Part shown: piece after piece, positions 8,596-17,309 of the stretch
How positions within the stretch are numbered: position 1 is the stretch's first letter
Layout: each line of letters begins with the position of its first letter
NCBI RefSeq assembly: GCF_003996965.1
Contig: NZ_QWDM01000016.1
Coordinates: forward strand, 62,001-126,000
Length of the DNA: 64,000 bases
Reading direction: 5' to 3'
From: Flavobacterium cupreum
GTDB taxonomy: Bacteria > Bacteroidota > Bacteroidia > Flavobacteriales > Flavobacteriaceae
Made by a program: the position numbers and the translations under genes
Notes under the pieces: generated by a model
Databases searched by the model: none
The model's input: only the letters and a program-made list of their open reading frames with translations
Told to the model about the DNA's origin: nothing

Positions 8596-9243
8596 TTAGT
8601 CTAATTTATTGATGTAGTATTTTGGATATTTGCTCGCTACAAATGTAAATTGATTTTTTGATAAAGGCTGGTTGGTTTTAAAAGAATTAACGGTTAAAGT
8701 GGTTTTTGTTCCATTTTTTCCGGTTTCAATTAAATTGTAGATGTGTTTTGTTTGTACATCAATACCTAAAAGGATCTCTTTTCTTTGATCTTTCGTATTG
8801 GTAGGAGCTAATTTAATATACTGAATTTTTCTTCCTTTTACATTCTGAACAATATCCATATTGTATTTGTAGCCGGAATTAAAGAAAGTAAGCATTTTTG
8901 AAGGCGTAATGGCAGCATCATCTTTTTCGTTTACTTTCGAAATGGTAACCTCTTCGTCTTCAGGGACTATAGTATAGGTTTTTTGTCCGTCAAATATTTT
9001 AGTAACACCCATGAAATTCAATACATACTGATTGCCTTTCATGATTACATTTCCTTTACTGTCCTGATTAATGTTCTCTTTGATATTGTTCAGGGAATAT
9101 TTAAAATCGATTGCAATGTTGTCGTAACTTTTTATTTTAGCCGTTACCTGATTCAATAAATCCTTGGCTTTTTTATCCTGAGCCTGAATAGAAGTAAAGC
9201 TCAAAAGCAATAAAACTGCTATTTGAAAAAACTTTTTAGTCAT
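8596..9243 (-). CDS. lolA: LolA-like outer-membrane lipoprotein carrier
   Basis: 215 residues starting at the ATG that gives a clean signal peptide (MTKKFFQIAVLLLLSFTSIQAQ); a longer frame to 9333 exists but would overlap ftsK and bury the signal. The mature part has the LolA fold pattern: A-x-x-LLNQVTAKIKSYDNI, then alternating beta strands with KGNVIMKGNQYVLNF, FDGQKTYTIVPEDEEVTI and a C-terminal KYPKYYINKLD. It would shuttle lipoproteins through the periplasm to the outer membrane. It sits between ftsK and the LptF/G permease, a conserved flavobacterial order. Confidence 0.85.
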   Translation of the reverse strand: MTKKFFQIAVLLLLSFTSIQAQDKKAKDLLNQVTAKIKSYDNIAIDFKYSLNNIKENINQDSKGNVIMKGNQYVLNFMGVTKIFDGQKTYTIVPEDEEVTISKVNEKDDAAITPSKMLTFFNSGYKYNMDIVQNVKGRKIQYIKLAPTNTKDQRKEILLGIDVQTKHIYNLIETGKNGTKTTLTVNSFKTNQPLSKNQFTFVASKYPKYYINKLD

Positions 9244-9295
9244 GTTAGTGATAGAATTGTTGTTGATTTCCTGAATTTTTGCTTTCATGATGGGG

Positions 9296-11740
9296 TTAAT
9301 TTTGTTCATTATTAAAAAATTGATCAAGAGCACTTAAATCTAAGATGTTTACACTTCGGGCTTTACTGCCTTCAAAGGGGCCGACAATTCCGGCTGCCTC
9401 CAGCTGATCGATCAGACGACCTGCCCTGTTGTACCCTAATTTTAATTTTCTTTGTAATAATGAAGCTGAACCTTGTTGCGCGTTGACAATAATCTCGGCA
9501 GCTTCTCTAAATAAAGTATCTCTTTCGGAAATATCCATATCAAGATTGATGCCAGTTTCTTCTCCAACGAACTCCGGAAGCAAATAAGCGGTGGCATATG
9601 CTTTCTGTCCTCCGATAAAATCGGTAATTTTTTCTACCTCAGGCGTATCGATAAAAGCACACTGCACACGGACTACATCATTTCCGTTGGTGTACAATAA
9701 ATCCCCGCGTCCAATCAACTGATCGGCTCCCTGGGTGTCAAGGATCGTTCTGGAGTCAATTTTTGAAGTTACCCTAAAAGCAATCCTGGCCGGGAAGTTG
9801 GCTTTGATTAAACCTGTAATAACGTTTACAGATGGTCTTTGTGTCGCAATAATTAAATGAATACCAATAGCACGCGCCAGCTGAGCCAGACGGGCAATCG
9901 GAATTTCGACTTCTTTTCCGGCAGTCATAATCAAATCGGCAAACTCATCGACTACCAACACAATGTAAGGTAAAAAACGGTGTCCTGCCTCCGGATTTAA
10001 TTTTCTGGATTTGAATTTTTCGTTGTATTCCTTGATATTACGAACCATTGCATCTTTTAGTAGCGAATAACGATTATCCATTTCAACACAAAGGGAATTC
10101 AGTGTATTGACTACTTTGGCATTGTCGGTAATAATAGCATCTTCGGTATCGGGAAGTTTCGCTAAATAATGTCTTTCTATTTTGTTGAACAGGGTAAGTT
10201 CTACTTTTTTCGGATCCACCAAAACGAATTTTACTTCTGCAGGGTGTTTTTTATATAAAAGGGAAGTCAGTACTGCGTTCAGTCCAACAGACTTTCCTTG
10301 TCCTGTAGCTCCGGCCATCAGTAAGTGAGGCATTTTGGCTAAATCGACAACAAAAGTTTCGTTAGAAATGGTTTTTCCCAAAGCAATTGGCAACTCCATT
10401 TCGGCTTCCTGAAATTTAGCTGAACCAATGACGCTTTTCATCGAAACCATGGTTGGGTTTTTGTTCGGAACCTCAATACCGATAGTTCCTTTTCCTGGGA
10501 TTGGCGCAATAATACGGATTCCCAATGCAGAAAGTGATAACGCAATATCGTCCTCTAAACTTTTGATTTTTGAAATCCTGATTCCGGCTTCCGGTACGAT
10601 TTCGTATAAAGTTACCGATGGACCAACGGTTGCTTTGATTTGTGCAATTTCAATTTTGTAGTTGCGCAGGGTATCTACAATTTTGTTTTTATTTTCTTCA
10701 AGTTCTTCCTGATTGATTGTAATTCCGCCTGTTGAATATTCTTTTAATAAATCAATCGTTGGGAATTTATAGTTTGATAAATCCAGGGTAGGGTCAAAGA
10801 GACCGAAATCTGCCACGAGGCGTGATGCCAGGTTTTCTTCGATAATATCTTCTTCCTCCGGTTTTTCAACAACAAATTCTTCGGTATGTACCGGCGTTGT
10901 TGTGACCGGGTTTATATTCATCTGAAGTGGTTTTAAAATCGGATTTAAATCAATTTCTGATGAATTTGAAATGGTAGGTTTTAATGCTTCTTTGTTGATT
11001 TCGAATTGTGTATCCTCTGTTTTTAAGTGGATGTTATCCGGTTCTTCATCTGGTTCTTCAACAGCAAATTCTTCTAAGTTATAAGCGCTTTCCGTTTGTG
11101 CCGGTGTTTTAAGAGTGCTTAATTCAGACTTGATGTCGTTTTTGGTCGAATCAAAATAAGACTGGATCTTTTCAGGAGATAATTTTATTTTGAAGATCAG
11201 GTACACGATTAATCCGAAAAGCAAGGCTAATAAAGTCCCGGTTTTTCCGATATAGTCCTGTGAAAATAAATTCAGTTCATACCCAATTGTTCCGCCCAGT
11301 TCAGGTGCAGAAGTCGCAAAGAATCCAAATAAAACAGAAACAATAATGATGGCAAACAGGTCCCAGAACCAAATGTTTTTCAGTTTTTTCAGGGATAGTT
11401 CCAATGCCAAAAACATTCCGGTAAGGAAAAATAGCCGCACAAATATAAAAGCGGCCAGTCCAAAACCTTTGTAAACGATCAGATCTGATAAAAAAGCCCC
11501 GAATTTTCCGAGCCAGTTTTGTACTACTTCCGTGCGGTCGCCCAGTTGGCTGACGGCACTCTGGTCAGTTTGTCCGTTGACATAAAAGGAAATGAATGCC
11601 ACTAATAGTGCAATAGAAAATAATACCAAAAGACAGCCTAAAACAAAGCGTTGTTGTTTGTTTGGTCTCCAGGATCTTGAGGTCCCGGTCTTTGCCGTAT
11701 TTTTTTTGTCTAAAGTTTCTTTTTTGGTTGTTTTTGCCAT
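9296..11740 (-). CDS. ftsK: DNA translocase FtsK
   Basis: 814 residues. The N-terminal ~185 residues hold four membrane segments that anchor it at the septum, followed by an acidic linker (~200-310). The motor domain has Walker A GATGQGKS near residue 476 and Walker B VLVVDEFADL near 593. The C-terminal gamma winged helix (about 745-805; LLQRKLKLGYNRAGRLIDQL) recognises KOPS-like polar sequences. It pumps chromosome-dimer DNA to the dif site during division. The linker is short compared with the E. coli protein (1329 residues) but usual for Bacteroidota. Confidence 0.97.
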   Translation of the reverse strand: MAKTTKKETLDKKNTAKTGTSRSWRPNKQQRFVLGCLLVLFSIALLVAFISFYVNGQTDQSAVSQLGDRTEVVQNWLGKFGAFLSDLIVYKGFGLAAFIFVRLFFLTGMFLALELSLKKLKNIWFWDLFAIIIVSVLFGFFATSAPELGGTIGYELNLFSQDYIGKTGTLLALLFGLIVYLIFKIKLSPEKIQSYFDSTKNDIKSELSTLKTPAQTESAYNLEEFAVEEPDEEPDNIHLKTEDTQFEINKEALKPTISNSSEIDLNPILKPLQMNINPVTTTPVHTEEFVVEKPEEEDIIEENLASRLVADFGLFDPTLDLSNYKFPTIDLLKEYSTGGITINQEELEENKNKIVDTLRNYKIEIAQIKATVGPSVTLYEIVPEAGIRISKIKSLEDDIALSLSALGIRIIAPIPGKGTIGIEVPNKNPTMVSMKSVIGSAKFQEAEMELPIALGKTISNETFVVDLAKMPHLLMAGATGQGKSVGLNAVLTSLLYKKHPAEVKFVLVDPKKVELTLFNKIERHYLAKLPDTEDAIITDNAKVVNTLNSLCVEMDNRYSLLKDAMVRNIKEYNEKFKSRKLNPEAGHRFLPYIVLVVDEFADLIMTAGKEVEIPIARLAQLARAIGIHLIIATQRPSVNVITGLIKANFPARIAFRVTSKIDSRTILDTQGADQLIGRGDLLYTNGNDVVRVQCAFIDTPEVEKITDFIGGQKAYATAYLLPEFVGEETGINLDMDISERDTLFREAAEIIVNAQQGSASLLQRKLKLGYNRAGRLIDQLEAAGIVGPFEGSKARSVNILDLSALDQFFNNEQN

Positions 11741-11758
11741 TCTTGCGTTTAGTATTGC

Positions 11759-12133
11759 CTATACAAATTTTGGAATATAAATGATCAAACCTATTGCGAT
11801 TGCGGTCATAGCGGCAAAAAATACCGCTCCTGCAGCAATATCTTTAATAAATCCGATTCGTTTGCTGTAATCAGGATGAATAAAATCAGCAATTTTTTCA
11901 ACCGCTGTATTCAATCCTTCAACGCTTAAAACTAAACCGATTGCCAATGTTTGACAAAGCCATTCGGTTTGTGAAATATGAAAGTAAAACCCGGCAATAG
12001 TCATTATGATTCCCAATGAAAATTGAACCATAATGCTATGCTCTGTTTTTATAAGTTTAACAGCTCCATTAAAAGCATATGTCATGCTTTTTAACCGACC
12101 TGTTACAAAAGTATTATCTTTTTGAAATGCCAT
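11759..12133 (-). CDS. dgkA: Diacylglycerol kinase family membrane protein
   Basis: 124 residues with three membrane segments and the DgkA/undecaprenol kinase core: LSVEGLNTAVEKIADFI, with the conserved Glu and Asn of the active site, and KDIAAGAVFF. Gram-negative DgkA recycles diacylglycerol, while related enzymes phosphorylate undecaprenol; the substrate cannot be read here. The gene lies 18 bp upstream of ftsK and 11 bp downstream of tpx. Confidence 0.92.
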   Translation of the reverse strand: MAFQKDNTFVTGRLKSMTYAFNGAVKLIKTEHSIMVQFSLGIIMTIAGFYFHISQTEWLCQTLAIGLVLSVEGLNTAVEKIADFIHPDYSKRIGFIKDIAAGAVFFAAMTAIAIGLIIYIPKFV

Positions 12134-12144
12134 TTAATGGGTAA

Positions 12145-12642
12145 TTATAGTGCTGCTAAAGCTGCTTCGTAATTTGGTTCGTTTGCAATTTCAGCAACTT
12201 GTTCGGTATGCGTAATTTTTCCGTTAGCATCAACCACAATGATGGCTCTTGAATGTAATCCTGCAAGAGGTCCGTCAACGATTTCCAATCCGTTTGCCTT
12301 ACCGAAACTTCCTTCCTGAAAGTCAGATAGGTTCACTACATTTTCTAATCCTTCAGCGCCGCAAAAACGTTTTTGGGCAAATGGCAAATCTCTTGAAATA
12401 CACAAAACAGTTGTGTTTTCTAAGTTACCGGCACTTTCGTTGAATTTTCTAACAGAAGCAGCACAAGTTCCCGTATCTACACTTGGAAAAATATTTAAAA
12501 CTAATTTTTTACCTGCGAAATTGCTTAGTGAAGCCACAGATAAATCATTTTGTACTAATTTGAAATCAGCTAATTGTGATCCAACTGCTGGTAACTCGCC
12601 TGATGTGTGAACCGGATTTCCGCCTAATGTTATTGAAGCCAT
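12145..12642 (-). CDS. tpx: Thiol peroxidase Tpx
   Basis: 165 residues, the normal Tpx length. The peroxidatic Cys lies in PSVDTGTCAASVRKFN (about residue 59) and the resolving Cys in AQKRFCGAEG (about residue 93), with the Tpx-typical LPFAQKRF before it. It reduces peroxides using thioredoxin. It is the first gene of the tpx-dgkA-ftsK run and has a good -7 box upstream. Confidence 0.96.
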   Translation of the reverse strand: MASITLGGNPVHTSGELPAVGSQLADFKLVQNDLSVASLSNFAGKKLVLNIFPSVDTGTCAASVRKFNESAGNLENTTVLCISRDLPFAQKRFCGAEGLENVVNLSDFQEGSFGKANGLEIVDGPLAGLHSRAIIVVDANGKITHTEQVAEIANEPNYEAALAAL

Positions 12643-12667
12643 GTTTTTTGTTTAATTTAATGAGGCT

Positions 12668-12675
12668 CAAAAGTA
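12668..12675 (-). promoter_or_regulatory. -7 box for tpx
   Basis: The minus strand reads TACTTTTG, a perfect TAnnTTTG element, 25 bp upstream of the tpx start. A convincing -33 TTTG is not seen. Confidence 0.55.
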
Positions 12676-12689
12676 AGGATTAATATTTT

Positions 12690-13140
12690 AATCTAAAAGT
12701 ATTTGTTGTGGGTTTAAGTATAGATTAAGAGTTGCATTTTTCTTTATACAAAATGGGAGAATCTTATAGTAATTTGGTGTTTTATGCTACGCGGATGACA
12801 CGGATTAAGCGGATTGACAGTTTCCTTTGCCTGGTTTATTGGTCTTTGCGATGTAGGCTTTGGTTGCTGTTTTTAGATTTCATCTGTTGTGCCTTCCTGA
12901 GCGAAGTCAAAGGAAAGCAAATAGCTTTTTTTTTGTCCTCCTGAGCGAAGTCGAGGGAACATAAGAAATTCCGTTCCAATAATTCTTCAATCTTTGCAGA
13001 GCTACTGTGCGCCCTTCGACTTCGCCAGGGGGACAAGATTGTCATGATAAGTGAGATCGAGACTGAAAACTGCTGCAACTGAGACCGGGACTGATCCCCA
13101 TAGCTATCGGGAGAGACTGAAAACTGCGACTGCGACCGCG
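12690..13140. repeat. Gene-free gap with dispersed repeats
   Basis: I see no credible gene. The words CCTGAGCGAAGTC occur twice in direct orientation (around 12897 and 12942) and once inverted (CTTCGACTTCGCCAGG, around 13015). GAGACTGAAAACTG-type words occur twice near 13060-13125. These are short dispersed intergenic repeats of the kind common in Flavobacterium. Confidence 0.5.
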
Positions 13141-13145
13141 ACTAA

Positions 13146-13183
13146 AACAAAAAAAAAAACGCTCCCTTGGAATGAAAGCGTTT
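13146..13183 (-). terminator. Intrinsic terminator after the DUF6952-like gene
   Basis: On the minus strand a 7-bp stem (AAACGCT / AGCGTTT) is followed by about 13 T residues, 40 bp downstream of the small gene ending at 13225. Confidence 0.75.
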
Positions 13184-13224
13184 CTTTAGTCATGTTTTTT
13201 GTTTTTTCTCAGGAGAGCGGCCGA

Positions 13225-13482
13225 TTATTTATCGATAGAACCCAAAACACGTTTCATAAACGCATTTAAGGCTTCTTTTTTGTCAGTGCCCTGAACGACC
13301 ATTTTATGTACTTCAAGTGCACCATACATATTTGAAATTAATTCACCGATCACATCTAATTCTTCATCTTTTAGAGAAGGAATCTCAGTCATAGCCTCCA
13401 AAACTTCAATAGTTTCGATGATATAATCCTGATCGTTTTCTTCGATAAACTGCGTTAATTGCTTTATTACGGGTAATTTCAT
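13225..13482 (-). CDS. Small conserved flavobacterial protein (DUF6952-like)
   Basis: 85 residues from the ATG giving MKLPVIKQLTQF; a longer frame to 13539 runs into repeat DNA and was rejected. It is an acidic, all-helical small soluble protein (ETIEVLEAMTEIPSLKDEELDVIGELISNM, then a helix with VHKMVVQGTDKKEALN). I associate it with the DUF6952 family seen beside peroxiredoxin and thioredoxin genes in flavobacteria; the function is unknown. The same-strand order prx-trx-this gene suggests a role in the peroxide/thiol response. Family name moderately sure. Confidence 0.75.
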   Translation of the reverse strand: MKLPVIKQLTQFIEENDQDYIIETIEVLEAMTEIPSLKDEELDVIGELISNMYGALEVHKMVVQGTDKKEALNAFMKRVLGSIDK

Positions 13483-13513
13483 AATTAGATTTCTTAGATT
13501 TTTAGACTTCTTA

Positions 13514-13595
13514 GACTTGCTTAGATTTTTGGACTTCACTAGATTTTGAAACTAAGATTCAGAGAATCTAAGTAGTCTGAAAATCTAAGCAAGTC
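13514..13595. repeat. Perfect 16-bp inverted repeat between trx and the small gene
   Basis: GACTTGCTTAGATTTT (13514-13529) is repeated inverted at 13580-13595, embedded in reiterated CTTAGATTT/AGACTT words. It could be a transcript-end hairpin or slippage-derived filler. Confidence 0.6.
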
Positions 13596-13608
13596 TAACA
13601 ATCTAAGA

Positions 13609-13917
13609 TTAAGCAATTGCGTTAACTAAATCAATTAAAACTTCTTGTTTGTTGGTTTGCGTTTCGCCAACCAATTTTCCGTTTACGAAAGTAGCAAAAG
13701 TAGGCAGGTTGCTTACATTGGCTAATTTTCTGGATTCCGGAGCATTTTCAGCGTCAACCAAAACAAAAGTGATAGCTTCATTTTCTGTCGCTAATTTTTT
13801 GAATTTTGGTTTCATAATACGGCAATTTCCACACCATGAAGCTGAATATTGTACTACTACTTTTTCGTTTTTAGCAACTAAATCTGCTAACGTATCTTCG
13901 TTTAAGTCGATTAACAT
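13609..13917 (-). CDS. Thioredoxin-family protein
   Basis: 102 residues from the ATG giving MLIDLNEDTL; a longer frame adds repeat-encoded residues. The active site is WCGNC (about residues 29-33) instead of the classical WCGPC. The cis-Pro segment is NLPTFATF and the fold is a complete thioredoxin. No signal peptide, so cytosolic. It lies 158 bp after a 2-Cys peroxiredoxin and is a natural electron donor for it. The Asn in the CxxC would alter redox potential relative to CGPC; that effect is known for thioredoxin variants, not shown here. Confidence 0.9.
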   Translation of the reverse strand: MLIDLNEDTLADLVAKNEKVVVQYSASWCGNCRIMKPKFKKLATENEAITFVLVDAENAPESRKLANVSNLPTFATFVNGKLVGETQTNKQEVLIDLVNAIA

Positions 13918-14075
13918 ATCTTTTAATTTAAATTCCAATATTTTAAATTCCAAATTCCAAATCTTCCGATATAGAATTTAAAAATTTAAATTTTGAAATA
14001 TTATTGATTTTGAGAAAGAATTCCAAATCCCAAAATTGGAATTTGGAATTTTTAAAAATTTGGAATTTATTTTTC

Positions 14076-14714
14076 TTAATTAGCGCTCAAATACTCAGCA
14101 GTACTGATTCTGTCTGCGCTCATCGCTTCTTTACCGGCTTCCCAGTTTGCAGGACAAACTTCTCCTTTTTCCTGGATGTGCGTATACGCATCAACCATAC
14201 GTAAATATTCGTTTACGTTACGTCCTAATGGCATATCGTTAACGCTTTCGTGGAAGATTTTTCCAGTTTCGTCAATTAGGTAAGTAGCTCTGAAAGTTAC
14301 GTTTGAACCTTCAACAATTACTGAATCAGTTTCTTCGCTGTATTCTGTAGATTCGATATCTAAAATTCCTAAAATGTTAGATAAGTTACGGTTAGTATCA
14401 GCAAGGATTGGGTAAGTAACACCTTCGATTCCACCGTTGTTTTTTGGAGTGTTTAACCATGCAAAATGCACTTCGTTAGTATCACATGAAGCTCCGATTA
14501 CGATCGTATTTCTTTTTTCAAATTCTGGCAATGCAGCTTGGAAGGCGTGTAATTCAGTTGGACATACAAAAGTAAAATCTTTTGGGTACCAAAATAAAAG
14601 TACTTTTTTGTTGTTGTTTACTGCTTCTTCAAAAATATTGATTTTTAAGTTGTCACCCATTTCTGAGATAGCATCTACTGCAATACTTGGGAATTTTTTT
14701 CCTACTAAAGACAT
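14076..14714 (-). CDS. 2-Cys peroxiredoxin (AhpC/TSA family)
   Basis: 212 residues. The peroxidatic Cys is in FTFVCPTELHAF (about residue 51) and the resolving Cys in GEVCPANW (about residue 170), so it is a typical 2-Cys enzyme with the C-terminal arm present. It detoxifies hydrogen peroxide and organic peroxides with a thioredoxin or AhpF-like reductant. The thioredoxin gene directly downstream supports the former. A strong promoter lies 34 bp upstream. Confidence 0.95.
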   Translation of the reverse strand: MSLVGKKFPSIAVDAISEMGDNLKINIFEEAVNNNKKVLLFWYPKDFTFVCPTELHAFQAALPEFEKRNTIVIGASCDTNEVHFAWLNTPKNNGGIEGVTYPILADTNRNLSNILGILDIESTEYSEETDSVIVEGSNVTFRATYLIDETGKIFHESVNDMPLGRNVNEYLRMVDAYTHIQEKGEVCPANWEAGKEAMSADRISTAEYLSAN

Positions 14715-14747
14715 ATTTTTCGTTTTAAGTTAAAAATTTATTTGGTG

Positions 14748-14779
14748 CAAAAGTAGGATATAAGTAAGGCTGTTTACAA
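14748..14779 (-). promoter_or_regulatory. Promoter of the peroxiredoxin gene
   Basis: The minus strand carries TACTTTTG (14748-14755, perfect -7 match) and TTG at 14777-14779, with 21 bp between them, close to the Bacteroidota -33/-7 layout. Confidence 0.6.
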
Positions 14780-14848
14780 TAAGATGTAATTATTAATATT
14801 TATTTAGTAATAACTTTTTGTTATACTTAGAATTGAGTTTTTTGTAAG

Positions 14849-16462
14849 TTACTGAATGTCAATATTTACAGGAAGAGTTCCGTTGTAATTCCCATTTTTA
14901 AGAAATTGAATTCCTGCCACTTTTTGAAATTCTTCAAAATCCTGATAGGCCTGTACGAGTCCTGAAGCCTTTTTAAGATTCGGGATCACAGGTAAAACGT
15001 ACGGATTTCCGAAAACATAAACGATACATTTTTTGGTTTGCAGCAGCTGTGAAAGTAAATCCAAAACTTCAGTATGTATTTCGAAATTGTTCATGGGTTT
15101 CGCCTTCGGAACAAATAACGAAATGATAATGGTTTCGAAGTTTTCCAGCGCTTTTTTAATGTCCGGAATACTGGAGTCTTCTAAGTTTTCAAAAGCAATT
15201 TCCGGAGAATTTAGTTTAGAATTTAAGGTTTTGAAGAATGTATTGGCAACACCTTTGTATAAACTCAGTTTGGCTAATTGCTTGTTTTGCTGTGCTTCGA
15301 AAGCTACTGCTGTATTGGAGTTGTCAATAATTTCAGTAAGTGTATTTTGGGCAATTTCCAAGTTTAAGGCAGCAGTCTTTTTAAAATCCAGTTCTCCTGA
15401 TGTAAATTCCTTACCGGACAGGATACCCACTTTTTCCTTGCATTTCATGATCCTGTTGTAACTGGCTTCGATACGTTCGGGAGAAGCATTTTTCAGGATT
15501 GCTTCAATTCCTTCGGGAACATTTTCGGCAAAACACAAGACATCGTTTCCGGCGTTGAAGGCTTCCCATTCGAGTTCGCCATTTGTTGCATACAATTTCG
15601 AAACACTGTGCATGTTGAGTGCATCAGAAATAACCAGTCCGTCGTAGCCTAATTGTTCGCGTAAAAGGGTTTCGATAATAGGTTTTGACAACGTTGCCGA
15701 AGTATCTTTTCCGTTATTTAAGCTCGGAACAGCCAGATGCCCGATCATAATCGAGTCGACCTTATTTTCGATTCCTTTAATAAAAGGATACAATTCGTTG
15801 TCTAACAGTTCTTCTAAACTTTCGTTTAAAACCGGCAATCCCAAATGCGAATCTACATTAGTGTTTCCGTGTCCGGGAAAGTGTTTCAGGCAGCCTAAAA
15901 TTCCAGAATCAGACAATCCTTTTAAATACGCCACGGCAAAATCGGCTACTTTTTCTTTGTTTTCACCAAAAGAGCGATAGCCAATCACGGGGTTATTCGG
16001 ATTGTTGTTGATATCTGCCAGAGGCGACAGGTTATAATGAATTCCGGCCGCTTTTAAGTCGGAACCAATTTGTTTTCCAACTTCATACACTAAATCCGAT
16101 TTGTTTTCAGGTAAGGCACCAAGGGTGATGGCGTAGGGGTATTGCGGTGTTTTTTCGATACGCATCGCGAGGCCCCATTCTGCATCAATGCTAATTAAAA
16201 GCGGGGTAGCAGCAGATTTTTGATAACGGATGATTAAGGCTTTGATTTTCTCGTAGCTGTCATCATTAAAAACCACTTTTTTCTTGCTTTCGTAATTCGT
16301 CGCGGCACTCGCGCGGCTGTGAAAAAAGGTCAGTCCGCCAATATGGTGTTCCTGTATTAAGCGTTCGGTTTCCTGAATGTTTTCTTCGGTATCGTTGATA
16401 AAAACGGCGGGAAAAAAGAATTGTCCTACTTTTTGTTTTAGTGCTTCGGCTGTCATTTTCAT
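14849..16462 (-). CDS. nagZ: Glycoside hydrolase family 3, cytosolic NagZ-type beta-N-acetylhexosaminidase
   Basis: 537 residues from the ATG 2 bp after the GNAT stop (MKMTAEALKQ). The TIM-barrel shows the GH3 signature KHFPGHGNTNVDSH near residue 190, which in NagZ includes the His of the catalytic loop. The nucleophile Asp is in VISDALNMHS near residue 280. No signal peptide is seen, so it should work in the cytosol, removing GlcNAc from imported anhydro-muropeptides. A C-terminal ~190-residue alpha/beta GH3_C domain is present, longer than the ~340-residue E. coli NagZ. The AmpG-like and AnmK neighbours support the recycling role. Confidence 0.85.
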   Translation of the reverse strand: MKMTAEALKQKVGQFFFPAVFINDTEENIQETERLIQEHHIGGLTFFHSRASAATNYESKKKVVFNDDSYEKIKALIIRYQKSAATPLLISIDAEWGLAMRIEKTPQYPYAITLGALPENKSDLVYEVGKQIGSDLKAAGIHYNLSPLADINNNPNNPVIGYRSFGENKEKVADFAVAYLKGLSDSGILGCLKHFPGHGNTNVDSHLGLPVLNESLEELLDNELYPFIKGIENKVDSIMIGHLAVPSLNNGKDTSATLSKPIIETLLREQLGYDGLVISDALNMHSVSKLYATNGELEWEAFNAGNDVLCFAENVPEGIEAILKNASPERIEASYNRIMKCKEKVGILSGKEFTSGELDFKKTAALNLEIAQNTLTEIIDNSNTAVAFEAQQNKQLAKLSLYKGVANTFFKTLNSKLNSPEIAFENLEDSSIPDIKKALENFETIIISLFVPKAKPMNNFEIHTEVLDLLSQLLQTKKCIVYVFGNPYVLPVIPNLKKASGLVQAYQDFEEFQKVAGIQFLKNGNYNGTLPVNIDIQ

Positions 16463-16464
16463 TA

Positions 16465-16914
16465 TTATAAATTCTTTTTCATGCAAACACTGTTTTCAAC
16501 TTTTTCATAAGGCGGATAATTCGGGATCACGGTATAACCGGATTTCTGATATAGTGCAATGGCTTCCGGCTGTTTTTTTATGGTTTCCAAAACCGTGTAA
16601 GTATAGTTGATTTCGGCTGCCCAAAGTTCCAAAGCTTCCAGAACCTGAGAAGCAATTCCTTTTTTGCGATGTTCCGGATGCACATACATGCGTTTGATTT
16701 CAGCCGTATCACTTTGTTTTTCCCTAAAAGCGCCACAGCCTACAGCGATGTCATTTTCATAACATACAATAACATGTTTTATTTTGTCAATTTTATTAAA
16801 CTGATTGTAAAAGGTATGTTCTTCCCCATCCCTGATTTTTAAGTACTGGTCTAATAAAGCGACCAGATTTATAAAGTCAGGATCATCAGAATTGGTGCGT
16901 TTCAGGCTGGTCAT
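16465..16914 (-). CDS. GNAT family N-acetyltransferase
   Basis: 149 residues from the ATG giving MTSLKRTNSDDPDF; a longer frame to 17079 only adds read-through sequence. The acetyl-CoA motif A is clear: KRMYVHPEHRKKGIASQVL (about residues 80-98), with the R-x-x-G-x-A loop. The end (ALYQKSGYTVIPNYPPY) is typical of small cytosolic GNATs. The substrate is unknown. It sits immediately upstream of nagZ in the peptidoglycan-recycling cluster, so an amino-sugar or peptide substrate is possible, by context only. Confidence 0.85.
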   Translation of the reverse strand: MTSLKRTNSDDPDFINLVALLDQYLKIRDGEEHTFYNQFNKIDKIKHVIVCYENDIAVGCGAFREKQSDTAEIKRMYVHPEHRKKGIASQVLEALELWAAEINYTYTVLETIKKQPEAIALYQKSGYTVIPNYPPYEKVENSVCMKKNL

Positions 16915-16936
16915 GATCGAATGCTGTAAAGTTTTA

Positions 16937-17287
16937 TTATTTGAGTTTGCTTTTCTTTTGTCTGGCAAGTTTGGCAAGCTGGGTTTGGGTGTGAACCGCT
17001 TTTTCCAGTCGGTTTTTAAAACGGAAGAGTTTTGGCAATCCTTCGAGTCGGTCTTCAAGAGTGATTTCTTCAAAAACAATAATTGCTTTTTCTAAAACCC
17101 GGATTTCGTTTTCGATATCGTTTTGGTTTTTGTAGATTGTAGCCAATCTATCGTAAGGATGGTTTCCTTTAAAGCTTTCCGCGACATTTTCTTCATACAA
17201 TTCAACTGCTTTTTCAAGATTTCCTGTTTTCTCGAACTCAGCTCCTTTCAGATTTCGTTCGGCCTGCAAATTCTCATTGATTTCCAT
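16937..17287 (-). CDS. Small TPR-repeat protein
   Basis: 116 residues from the ATG giving MEINENLQAERNLKG. It contains one or two TPR-like helical hairpins (GAEFEKTGNLEKAVELYEENV, then HPYDRLATIYKNQNDIENEIRVLEKA), followed by a basic C-terminus (LARQKKSKLK). It probably mediates protein contacts. It lies 22 bp after the AmpG-like gene and 22 bp before the GNAT gene; its role in the cluster is unknown. Confidence 0.75.
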   Translation of the reverse strand: MEINENLQAERNLKGAEFEKTGNLEKAVELYEENVAESFKGNHPYDRLATIYKNQNDIENEIRVLEKAIIVFEEITLEDRLEGLPKLFRFKNRLEKAVHTQTQLAKLARQKKSKLK

Positions 17288-17309
17288 AGGTAAGATGTTT
17301 GATTTGGGG

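Noticed and set aside
12836..13078. 80-codon minus-strand frame
   Set aside because: It lies in repeat-filled intergenic DNA, lacks domain similarity and runs through the CCTGAGCGAAGTC repeats.
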